6,340 bases of DNA. Origin: Burkholderiaceae bacterium (GTDB lineage: Bacteria; Pseudomonadota; Gammaproteobacteria; Burkholderiales; Burkholderiaceae). The notes beneath the pieces were generated by a model. It made no database searches, had not been told where the DNA came from, and was given only the letters and a program-made list of their open reading frames with translations. The stretch is from positions 1-6,340 of the forward strand of contig CANISN010000102.1 of assembly GCA_947470165.1 (NCBI GenBank). Direction: 5' to 3'. A program made the position numbers and the translations under genes. Shown piece by piece: positions 1-6,340 of this stretch (its first letter is position 1; the number at the start of each line of letters is the position of its first letter).

Positions 1-533
1 ACAATGCCGTAAGAGCTACTTTTGGCAGGATCAATTTTCTCTACCGCCAAGACAGACCCGTTTTGCTCGTCAAATACTTTGAGCATTTGCTTGAGAACTG
101 GTGGCTGGCCATCAAGCAAGTCATCCGCAAGAATGATGGCAAAGGGTTCATCACGTACCAGTTTTTCTGCGCATAAGACGGCGTGACCAAGACCTAGTGC
201 TTCCGGTTGGCGGACATAAACACAATCAACATGACTTGGTTTAACGCTACGAACAATTTCTAGTAAAGCAGTTTTATTCTTGGCCTCGAGTTCGGCTTCT
301 AATTCATAGGCTTTATCAAAGTGATCCTCAATAGCGCGCTTACTGCGACCCGTAACAAAAATCATTTCAGTGATGCCAGCAGCAATCGCCTCTTCAACTG
401 CGTATTGAATGAGCGGTTTATCCACCACATTGAGCATCTCTTTCGGGCTGGCCTTGGTAGCTGGCAGAAAGCGTGTTCCTAGTCCAGCAACAGGGAAGAC
501 GGCCTTAGTAACGGCTTTAGTGCTTAATGGCAT
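1..533 (-). CDS. galU: UTP--glucose-1-phosphate uridylyltransferase, 3' end cut by window edge
   Basis: This enzyme makes UDP-glucose from UTP and glucose-1-phosphate in the cytoplasm, supplying glucosyl units for lipopolysaccharide, exopolysaccharide and galactose metabolism. My translation from the ATG at 533 gives 177 complete residues without a stop, running off the left edge; the family is usually about 290-300 residues, so the C-terminal 40% is missing here. Visible family features are the nucleotide-binding loop [18 protein letters not shown] (about residues 17-34), DKPLIQY (38-44), the [17 protein letters not shown] segment (108-124) and the metal/sugar-site region LADDLLD (135-141). 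The start matches the length of the E. coli GalU N-terminus. Only a weak ribosome site (GGA six bases before the ATG) is visible. It lies 35 bases after the valS stop on the same strand, with no obvious hairpin between, so co-transcription is plausible. A related nucleotidyltransferase such as a GalF-like paralogue cannot be fully excluded without the C-terminus. Confidence 0.93.
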   Translation of the reverse strand, partial: MPLSTKAVTKAVFPVAGLGTRFLPATKASPKEMLNVVDKPLIQYAVEEAIAAGITEMIFVTGRSKRAIEDHFDKAYELEAELEAKNKTALLEIVRSVKPSHVDCVYVRQPEALGLGHAVLCAEKLVRDEPFAIILADDLLDGQPPVLKQMLKVFDEQNGSVLAVEKIDPAKSSSYGI

Positions 534-568
534 AGAAATTCCGATCGCTTTACATTAGTAGGTTACTT

Positions 569-3469
569 TTATCTCAGTCGATCTAATTGTGCAACAAGCT
601 TTTCATGGTTTTGCTCAAAGCCAGCAAGACGTTGCTTTTCTTGGGCAACAACCTCTTCTGGAGCTCGAGCCACAAAGCTTTCATTACCTAGCTTACTGCG
701 TGCCTTAGTGATTTCATTAGCCAAGCGCTCAATTTCCTTGCTGAGACGAATTCTCTCGTCTGCTACATCTACTTCAATTTTGAGCAGTAGCTTGAGATTG
801 CCAACCAAGGCCATTGGTGCATCCGGGGCATCTTTTTCTAAAGCAGACTCATCGTTATAGATTTTGACTTCTGAGAGCTTTGCCAAGGCAGTAAGGTATG
901 GACTAGCTTTCTTCAATAAATCTTCTGGACCACTAATCCAGAGGGGCACTTTAAGTGCCGGGGACACTTGCATTTCACCACGAAGATTGCGGCAGGCATC
1001 TACGATAGATTTAATTTGGGTCACCCAGGCCTCGCTCTTTTCATCTATCTTATCTAGTTGAGCAATGGGATAAGGCTGAAGAGCAATCGTTTGTTTGGCT
1101 TGCTTTACTAGTTCCTTGCCAACCTTAGGTCCAACGGTTTGCCAAAGGGTTTCAGTGATAAATGGAATGAGTGGATGAGCCATGCGCAGGATGGTTTCCA
1201 AAACACGCAAGAGGGTTCGTCTGGTTGCGCGTTGTTGTGCCGGCGTCCCAGTCTGTAACTGAACTTTTGCAAGTTCTAGATACCAATCACAATACTCATC
1301 CCAAACAAACTGATAAATGCTGGTGGCAATATTGTCAAAGCGATAGCTTTGGAAGCCTTTGGCAACATCAGCTTCCGTTCTTTGCAGTAACGAAACAATC
1401 CATCGATCTGCAGCAGAAAAATCTAAGTAGCCTTCCGATCCGCATTGCTTATCGCACGGTGCAAAGCCATTATCTTCATCTGTGCCTGGGCAATTCATCA
1501 GAACAAAGCGAGTGGCATTCCATAGTTTGTTACAGAAATTGCGATAGCCTTCACAACGCTTCTGGTCAAAGTTAATGTTTCGACCCAGTGATGCAAGGGA
1601 GGCGAAAGTAAAACGTAGCGCATCTGTTCCAAATGCTGGAATACCTTCCGGGAATTCTTTCTTAGTTTTTTTGCCAATACTCTCAGCTTGCTTGGGGTTC
1701 ATCAAGCCAGTCGTGCGCTTAGCCACCAAGTCTTCAATCTTGATGCCGTCAATTAAATCGATTGGGTCCAAGGTATTTCCTTTGGACTTACTCATCTTCT
1801 GGCCTTCTGCATCACGCACTAAGCCGTGGACATACACAGTATTAAATGGCACCTTGCCTGTGAAATGGCAAGTCATCATCACCATACGGGCAACCCAGAA
1901 GAAGATGATGTCAAAGCCAGTTACCAATACCGATGAGGGCAGGAAGTGCTTGATTGCGGGCGTTTCTTCAGGCCAGCCCAGCGAACTAAAGGGCACCAGT
2001 GCAGAGCTAAACCAGGTATCAAGTACATCAGGATCACGGTTGAGTTGACCTGTATAGCCGGCAGATGCAGCCTTGGCTTTGGCCTCTTGTTCAGAGCGAG
2101 CCACAAAGATCTGGTCATCATCGCCATACCAGGCAGGGATTTGATGGCCCCACCAGAGTTGTCGAGAGATGCACCAGTCTTGAATGTTTTCCAACCATTG
2201 GGAGTAGGTGCTAATCCAGTTTTCTGGGACAAGCTTGATGTCACCTTTGGTCACAGCATCTAAAGCAGCGCCAGCGATGGATGATCCTGGTTGATATTTA
2301 TTGTCTGGGCTGGGTTTGGATACAGCAACAAACCATTGATCAGTGAGCATGGGCTCAATGATGGTGTGGGTACGGTCTCCGCGTGGCACCATCAATTTAT
2401 GTGGCTGTACTTTATCTAGTAGTCCTGCCGCCTCTAAATCGGCTACTACTTGTTTGCGTGCTGCAAAGCGCTCAAGACCTTGATATACGGTGGGCGCATT
2501 CTCATTAATCTTGGCATCGAGAGTCAGAATATTAATGAGTGGTAGTTGATGACGTTGTCCCACGGCATAGTCATTGAAGTCGTGTGCGGGAGTGACTTTA
2601 ACCACGCCGGTACCAAAAGCTAAATCTACATAATCATCCGCAATAATTGGGATCTCACGATTACAAAGCGGTAACTTCACAGACTTGCCGATAAGATGTT
2701 TGTAACGCTCATCTTCTGGATTGACCATCACGGCAACGTCACCTAGCAAGGTTTCTGGGCGAGTTGTAGCAACGGTAAGGTGACCAGAGGCATCGGCTAG
2801 TGGGTAGCGGATATGCCACATAGAGCCGTCTTCTTCTTCGCTCACTACTTCTAAGTCAGAAACAGCGGTGCCGAGAACAGGGTCCCAGTTCACTAAACGT
2901 TTGCCGCGGTAAATTAATCCTTGTTCATGCAGGCGAACGAATACCTCTACAACGGCTTTGGACATCTTGCTGTCCATCGTGAAATACTCTTTACCCCAAT
3001 CAATTGAAGCGCCCAAGCGACGAATCTGACGGGTGATGGTATTGCCAGAAGTTTCTTTCCACTCCCAAACTTTTTCTAAGAATTTCTCACGACCCAAATC
3101 ATGGCGTGAAACTTTTTGCGCATCGAGTTGGCGCTCAACAACGATTTGCGTTGCGATACCGGCATGATCTGTGCCAGGTACCCATAAGGTATTTTTGCCA
3201 GACATACGAGCGTGACGTACCAAGCCATCCATGATGGTTTGGTTAAAGGCGTGACCCATGTGTAGGGTGCCGGTCACGTTTGGTGGCGGCAGCTGAATCG
3301 AGAAATCTTCCTTACCTTCATCTAGGGTGGCATCGGCAATACCTCGGCGTTCCCATTCTGGACCCCAATACGCTTCAATTGGGGCGGGTTCGTAGGATTT
3401 GGCTAGTTCGTCTGTGGAACTGGCTAATGGAGAGTTGGGGGAGTTGGGGTTATTCGAAGCATTTGGCAT
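569..3469 (-). CDS. valS: Valyl-tRNA synthetase
   Basis: This class I aminoacyl-tRNA synthetase attaches valine to tRNA-Val in the cytoplasm and hydrolyses mischarged Thr-tRNA-Val. It has 966 residues from the ATG, against 951 in E. coli. In order (ATG numbering): [13 protein letters not shown] with the HIGH-type motif HMGH at 70-73; the CP1 editing domain, with [10 protein letters not shown] (235-244) and [15 protein letters not shown] (286-300); [16 protein letters not shown] (432-447); the KMSKS loop at 558-562; the anticodon-binding helical domain from about 640 ([12 protein letters not shown]) to 840; and a charged C-terminal coiled-coil arm (about 898-966) typical of ValRS. All key motifs are intact. 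The only in-frame starts below the upstream stop (3500-3502) are TTG at 3478 and ATG at 3469; neither has a Shine-Dalgarno sequence, and I prefer ATG. The first 23 residues are an Asn/Pro/Ser-rich extension not present in E. coli. It is divergent from uvrD and precedes galU. Confidence 0.97.
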   Translation of the reverse strand: MPNASNNPNSPNSPLASSTDELAKSYEPAPIEAYWGPEWERRGIADATLDEGKEDFSIQLPPPNVTGTLHMGHAFNQTIMDGLVRHARMSGKNTLWVPGTDHAGIATQIVVERQLDAQKVSRHDLGREKFLEKVWEWKETSGNTITRQIRRLGASIDWGKEYFTMDSKMSKAVVEVFVRLHEQGLIYRGKRLVNWDPVLGTAVSDLEVVSEEEDGSMWHIRYPLADASGHLTVATTRPETLLGDVAVMVNPEDERYKHLIGKSVKLPLCNREIPIIADDYVDLAFGTGVVKVTPAHDFNDYAVGQRHQLPLINILTLDAKINENAPTVYQGLERFAARKQVVADLEAAGLLDKVQPHKLMVPRGDRTHTIIEPMLTDQWFVAVSKPSPDNKYQPGSSIAGAALDAVTKGDIKLVPENWISTYSQWLENIQDWCISRQLWWGHQIPAWYGDDDQIFVARSEQEAKAKAASAGYTGQLNRDPDVLDTWFSSALVPFSSLGWPEETPAIKHFLPSSVLVTGFDIIFFWVARMVMMTCHFTGKVPFNTVYVHGLVRDAEGQKMSKSKGNTLDPIDLIDGIKIEDLVAKRTTGLMNPKQAESIGKKTKKEFPEGIPAFGTDALRFTFASLASLGRNINFDQKRCEGYRNFCNKLWNATRFVLMNCPGTDEDNGFAPCDKQCGSEGYLDFSAADRWIVSLLQRTEADVAKGFQSYRFDNIATSIYQFVWDEYCDWYLELAKVQLQTGTPAQQRATRRTLLRVLETILRMAHPLIPFITETLWQTVGPKVGKELVKQAKQTIALQPYPIAQLDKIDEKSEAWVTQIKSIVDACRNLRGEMQVSPALKVPLWISGPEDLLKKASPYLTALAKLSEVKIYNDESALEKDAPDAPMALVGNLKLLLKIEVDVADERIRLSKEIERLANEITKARSKLGNESFVARAPEEVVAQEKQRLAGFEQNHEKLVAQLDRLR
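3432..3449. repeat. Perfect 9-base tandem duplication in the valS N-terminus
   Basis: The unit GAGTTGGGG (plus strand) occurs twice back to back, at 3432-3440 and 3441-3449. On the coding strand it encodes the repeated tripeptide in PNSPNSP within the disordered-looking N-terminal extension of ValS. Because the unit is three codons, gain or loss of a copy would keep the frame. Confidence 0.9.
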
Positions 3470-3478
3470 AAGAGGCAA

Positions 3479-3484
3479 ATTATA
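3479..3484 (-). promoter_or_regulatory. Candidate -10 element for valS
   Basis: Read on the minus strand, these bases are a perfect TATAAT, ending nine bases before the preferred valS ATG at 3469. Initiation about seven bases downstream would give a leader of only two or three bases, in keeping with the lack of a Shine-Dalgarno sequence. No good -35 hexamer is found 16-18 bases upstream (the 17-base position reads AGGTCT) and there is no TGn extension. The call is therefore an inference from one hexamer; a promoter further upstream inside uvrD is possible. Confidence 0.35.
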
Positions 3485-3486
3485 AT
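3481..3486 (+). promoter_or_regulatory. Candidate -10 element for uvrD
   Basis: A perfect TATAAT lies with seven bases between its last T and the uvrD ATG at 3494, so the expected transcription start falls on or next to the start codon, giving a leaderless mRNA. It overlaps the minus-strand TATAAT because the surrounding AATTATAATT is nearly self-complementary. The -35 position at 17-base spacing reads AGCATT, a poor match. TTGGCA at 3463-3468 resembles a -35 but is only 12 bases away, too close. The true promoter could instead lie within valS. Confidence 0.35.
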
Positions 3487-3493
3487 TGGGGCG

Positions 3494-5884
3494 ATGTACT
3501 CAGACCTCCTCGCAAACCTTAATCCAGAACAACGCGAGGCAGTGACCCTCCCGCCCGCCAATCAGAATGGCCAAGCCCAGTCCGCCTTGATCTTGGCTGG
3601 CGCAGGAAGCGGAAAGACCCGCGTACTCACAACCCGTATAGCTTGGCTGATCCAAACAGGTCAGATTTCGCCGATTGGGGTCTTAGCGGTGACCTTTACC
3701 AATAAGGCTGCGAAAGAGATGATGTTGCGCTTAAGCGCTATGTTGCCTATCAATACCCGCGGTATGTGGATTGGTACTTTTCATGGTCTTTGCAACCGTT
3801 TATTGCGTGCGCATCATAAGGAAGCGGGTTTGCCGTCCACTTTTCAGATTTTAGACACCCAGGATCAGTTATCAGCCATTAAGCGCCTATTAAAGGGTCT
3901 GAAGGTTGATGATGAGAAATACCCCCCCAAGCAGCTGCAATATTTCATTGCGCACGCTAAAGAGCGTGGTCAGCGGGCCCGTGAATTATCCGTAGGGGAT
4001 GACTTTCAGGCCAAGATGGCGCAGTTGTACGAAGCCTATGATGAGCAGTGCCAGCGCGAGGGTGTAGTCGATTTTGCTGAACTCTTGTTACGCAGTTATG
4101 AATTGCTCAAACATAACGAAGCGATTAGGACGCATTATCAAGAGCGTTTCCGCCATATCTTGATTGATGAGTTCCAAGATACGAATGCCTTGCAGTATGC
4201 CTGGCTCAGATTACTCTCTGGACATGAAGCTAGCCGTGTGAATGTGAGTGGTGCTGGCAGTAGTGCAGTCTTTGCGGTAGGTGATGACGACCAAAGTATT
4301 TACGCCTTCCGTGGCGCTGATGTTGAGAACATGCGTCTCTATGAAAAGCAATATCACCCGATGATGGTTAAGCTCGAGCAGAACTATCGCTCGCATGGCC
4401 ACATCTTAGATACAGCCAACTATCTCATTTCTAATAACACGGATCGCCTTGGTAAAAACCTGCGTACCGATGCAGGTCATGGTGAGCCAGTTCGTATCTA
4501 CGATGCGCCGAGCGATCATGCTGAGGCTGCTTGGCTCGTTGACGAAATCAAAGAACTAGTTAATAGCGGCATTAAGCGCACCGAAATCGCCTTGCTTTAT
4601 CGAAGTAATGCGCAATCTCGTATCATTGAGCACGCCTTATTTTCTGCAGCGATTCCTTATCGCGTTTATGGTGGATTACGCTTCTTTGAGCGTGCTGAAA
4701 TTAAGCATGCATTAGCGTACCTCCGTCTCCTAGAAAATCCAAATGACGATACCTCGTTCTCACGGGTAGTTAATTTCCCGACGCGTGGTATTGGTGCGAG
4801 GTCTATTGAGGCTGTGCAAGATGCAGCTCGTGCCCAAAATAGTTCTCTGTATTTGGCGGCATCGACTTTGGATGGTAAGGCAGGCGCAGCGCTTAGTGGC
4901 TTTGTGCGCTTGGTAGATCATATGCGCGAAGCTACTCGTCATAACACTTTGCCTGAGACAGTAGAGTTCGTCATTCAGCATAGCGGCTTGATTCAGCACT
5001 ACCTTGCTGAGCGTGAAGGCCAAGATCGGGTAGAAAACTTACAAGAATTAATTAATGCTGCAACTGCATTTATTGCGGAAGAAGGCTATGGTCAGGATGC
5101 AACTGCTGCCACCCTTCCGGGTGAGAATGTGCCTGGTGTGGTGGAAGTTTCACCATTGGCAGCATTCCTCTCGCATGCCTCATTGGAGGCTGGTGACAAT
5201 CAAGCGCAAGCAGGACAAGATGCCGTACAGCTTATGACTGTGCACTCTGCCAAGGGTTTAGAGTTCATTGCGGTATTCATCACTGGCCTAGAAGAGGGCT
5301 TGTTTCCGCACGAAAATAGTATCAATGAACAGAATGGCTTGGAAGAAGAGCGCCGCCTGATGTACGTCGCGATTACCCGTGCCAAAGAACGTCTCTATCT
5401 CTCTCATACTCAATCCAGAATGCTGCATGGTCAAGTGCGCTACAACATGCCTTCTCGTTTCCTTGAGGAGCTACCATCAGATTCATTGAAATGGCTTACT
5501 CCGAAAGTAAAAGACGCTCGTTGGGGCGGTGGTAATAGTTACGGCAATGGTGGTCGTTCAGCATCCGCTTGGCAAGATGGCTATACCCGTCAGCGTGACT
5601 CGGAGACTAATGATTTCTTTGACTCAGGTAGCGATCGCCAAAGACCTGCTAAACAAATTGGCCGCGTGGGTTCAGCCTCAACAGCAGTTACTAGAATGAC
5701 TGCGCCACCGCGAGGTCACTATCCATTCACGATTGGCCAGAATGTTTTTCATACTAAGTTTGGTGAAGGCCGTGTAACTGGCTTAGAGGGAAACGATACT
5801 GATGCGCGTGCTCAAGTGAGCTTCAAGCGTCATGGTGTGAAGTGGCTACAACTCAGTATTGCCAAGCTCGCAGCGATAGACTGA
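3494..5884 (+). CDS. uvrD: DNA helicase II (UvrD), superfamily 1A 3'-5' helicase
   Basis: This ATP-driven 3'-5' helicase removes the incised strand in UvrABC nucleotide excision repair and unwinds nicked DNA in mismatch repair. Its 796 residues carry the full superfamily 1 set: Q-motif LNPEQREAV (9-17), Walker A AGAGSGKT (35-42), motif Ia [10 protein letters not shown] (67-76), Ib GTFHGLC (94-100), motif [11 protein letters not shown] (223-231), motif [17 protein letters not shown] (262-275), motif IV LEQNYRS (294-300), motif [15 protein letters not shown] (578-591) and motif [20 protein letters not shown] (617-634). A Gly/Ser/Arg-rich linker (about 672-738) leads to a C-terminal Tudor-like module (about 743-796, [15 protein letters not shown]) as in UvrD and PcrA. 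That module, and similarity to E. coli UvrD around [11 protein letters not shown], argue against Rep. It is longer than the 720-residue E. coli protein mainly through the linker, an 11-residue insert before motif III and extra residues in domain 2B. The start matches the E. coli N-terminus; no properly spaced Shine-Dalgarno sequence is present. Confidence 0.96.
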   Translation: MYSDLLANLNPEQREAVTLPPANQNGQAQSALILAGAGSGKTRVLTTRIAWLIQTGQISPIGVLAVTFTNKAAKEMMLRLSAMLPINTRGMWIGTFHGLCNRLLRAHHKEAGLPSTFQILDTQDQLSAIKRLLKGLKVDDEKYPPKQLQYFIAHAKERGQRARELSVGDDFQAKMAQLYEAYDEQCQREGVVDFAELLLRSYELLKHNEAIRTHYQERFRHILIDEFQDTNALQYAWLRLLSGHEASRVNVSGAGSSAVFAVGDDDQSIYAFRGADVENMRLYEKQYHPMMVKLEQNYRSHGHILDTANYLISNNTDRLGKNLRTDAGHGEPVRIYDAPSDHAEAAWLVDEIKELVNSGIKRTEIALLYRSNAQSRIIEHALFSAAIPYRVYGGLRFFERAEIKHALAYLRLLENPNDDTSFSRVVNFPTRGIGARSIEAVQDAARAQNSSLYLAASTLDGKAGAALSGFVRLVDHMREATRHNTLPETVEFVIQHSGLIQHYLAEREGQDRVENLQELINAATAFIAEEGYGQDATAATLPGENVPGVVEVSPLAAFLSHASLEAGDNQAQAGQDAVQLMTVHSAKGLEFIAVFITGLEEGLFPHENSINEQNGLEEERRLMYVAITRAKERLYLSHTQSRMLHGQVRYNMPSRFLEELPSDSLKWLTPKVKDARWGGGNSYGNGGRSASAWQDGYTRQRDSETNDFFDSGSDRQRPAKQIGRVGSASTAVTRMTAPPRGHYPFTIGQNVFHTKFGEGRVTGLEGNDTDARAQVSFKRHGVKWLQLSIAKLAAID

Positions 5885-5888
5885 CAGA

Positions 5889-6340
5889 CTAAGCAATCAG
5901 TGTTGCTGATTCTTTTTCGGCAAAGCATGCTTTCCATGTGGCAAAGAATGAGCAGTGCATCACAGTTAATCCTGCGATCGAAAGCGGGGCAATGATGAAT
6001 GATGCAGCTTGACCTAAACCCAAAATATCAAAGATAGATCCAATCGTTAAGGGAATAGCGATCAGCACTGCACCCCAAATAGCGAGGTATAAAAAGAATG
6101 CGCCACGGTTTGCCCAGCAAGCAAGCGCACTTGAAAAGAGCGCTTGCGATACGGGCATATCGGCCCAGGCAATTAGTACAGGCGAGAACCACATCAGCAT
6201 CGCAATTGGTACGTAGAGCAAGCCACCAAAAAATAGAATCAGATAGATCTCACGTATAGCTTCAGTCGTAATTGGCTTGTCGCTAGTCATGAGTGGAATC
6301 AGCAACTCAAAATCTACCAGCAGACTTAAGATAAAACTGA
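5889..6340 (-). CDS. Multi-pass membrane protein, BPSS1780-like, 5' end cut by window edge
   Basis: The reading frame is open from the window edge to the TAG at 5889-5891, giving at least 149 residues. A TTG at 6305 could be read as a start, but the frame stays open above it (SFILSLLVDFE), still hydrophobic, so I treat the gene as continuing outside the window. Three hydrophobic stretches are visible: about residues 31-57 (YLILFFGGLLYVPIAMLMWF and following), 80-100 and 108-133, so it is very likely in the inner membrane. The pattern LLYVPIAMLMWFSPVLIAWADMPVSQAL...ACWANRGAFFLYL resembles, from memory, the C-terminal half of BPSS1780-family membrane proteins of Burkholderiales, usually about 250 residues; their function is unknown and I assign none. 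It converges on uvrD with four bases between the stops. The family call is moderate; that it is a real membrane-protein gene is more certain. Confidence 0.75.
   Translation of the reverse strand, partial: SFILSLLVDFELLIPLMTSDKPITTEAIREIYLILFFGGLLYVPIAMLMWFSPVLIAWADMPVSQALFSSALACWANRGAFFLYLAIWGAVLIAIPLTIGSIFDILGLGQAASFIIAPLSIAGLTVMHCSFFATWKACFAEKESATLIA
5895..5917 (+). terminator. Weak candidate rho-independent terminator after uvrD
   Basis: AATCAG (5895-5900) and CTGATT (5906-5911) form a six-pair stem around a five-base TGTTG loop, followed at once by CTTTTT on the plus strand. It starts 11 bases after the uvrD stop, the right place to end that transcript. The stem is short with only two G-C pairs, so efficiency may be low. 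It lies inside the last codons of the convergent membrane-protein gene, so the bases also encode protein. Confidence 0.4.

Noticed and set aside
1..533. galU as a truncated pseudogene
   Set aside because: The frame is open to the window edge with intact motifs; the missing C-terminus is a window effect.
534..568. A separate galU promoter or terminator between valS and galU
   Set aside because: The 35 bases show no convincing hairpin and no paired -35/-10 elements, so read-through from valS is the simpler reading.
864..2263. Several plus-strand open frames of 65-157 codons opposite valS, and a 107-codon minus-strand frame at 1921-2244
   Set aside because: They lie wholly within valS, whose frame has all synthetase motifs. 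Their translations have no recognisable domains and look like antisense shadows.
3280..3471. Plus-strand 63-codon open frame across the 5' end of valS, just before uvrD
   Set aside because: It is antisense to the conserved ValS N-terminus, has no recognisable domain, and its Trp/Leu-rich composition is what the opposite strand of this region produces.
4211..5385. Small open frames on both strands inside uvrD (4211-4402, 4760-5023, 5055-5237, 5200-5385)
   Set aside because: All are embedded in a continuous, motif-complete helicase frame and show no independent coding evidence.
5630..5637. GCGATCGC palindrome, like the HIP1 repeat of cyanobacteria
   Set aside because: It occurs once in the window, and the gene content is proteobacterial; a single octamer is expected by chance.

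Overview
The window looks like ordinary chromosomal housekeeping DNA from a betaproteobacterium. The gene set (galU, valS, uvrD and a membrane protein resembling the BPSS1780 family), the close match of the proteins to proteobacterial forms, and a base composition near 50% or slightly below fit Burkholderiales, and the low GC suggests Polynucleobacter or a relative. The genus is inferred from composition and remembered gene order, not from a search.

Layout: positions 1-533 (minus) hold the N-terminal 177 codons of a GalU-type UTP-glucose-1-phosphate uridylyltransferase, cut by the window edge. A 35-base gap separates it from valS (minus, 569-3469), a full-length valyl-tRNA synthetase upstream of galU, so the two could share a transcript. 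A gap of only 24 bases then separates valS from the divergent uvrD (plus, 3494-5884), a complete superfamily 1 DNA helicase. Four bases past the uvrD stop is the stop of a convergent minus-strand gene (5889 to the window end) for a multi-pass membrane protein whose 5' end lies outside the window. There is no gene-free stretch over 300 bases, and I see no tRNA, rRNA, CRISPR array, IS element or phage gene.

The genes do not form one pathway. ValS charges tRNA-Val for translation, GalU makes UDP-glucose for envelope polysaccharides, and UvrD unwinds DNA in nucleotide excision and mismatch repair. I found no convincing undescribed system. The points most worth a second look are small: the 24-base divergent spacer with a self-overlapping TATAAT on both strands, which would give near-leaderless transcripts of valS and uvrD; a 9-base in-frame tandem duplication in the valS N-terminus; a run of seven C in uvrD; and two lineage-type elaborations of UvrD.
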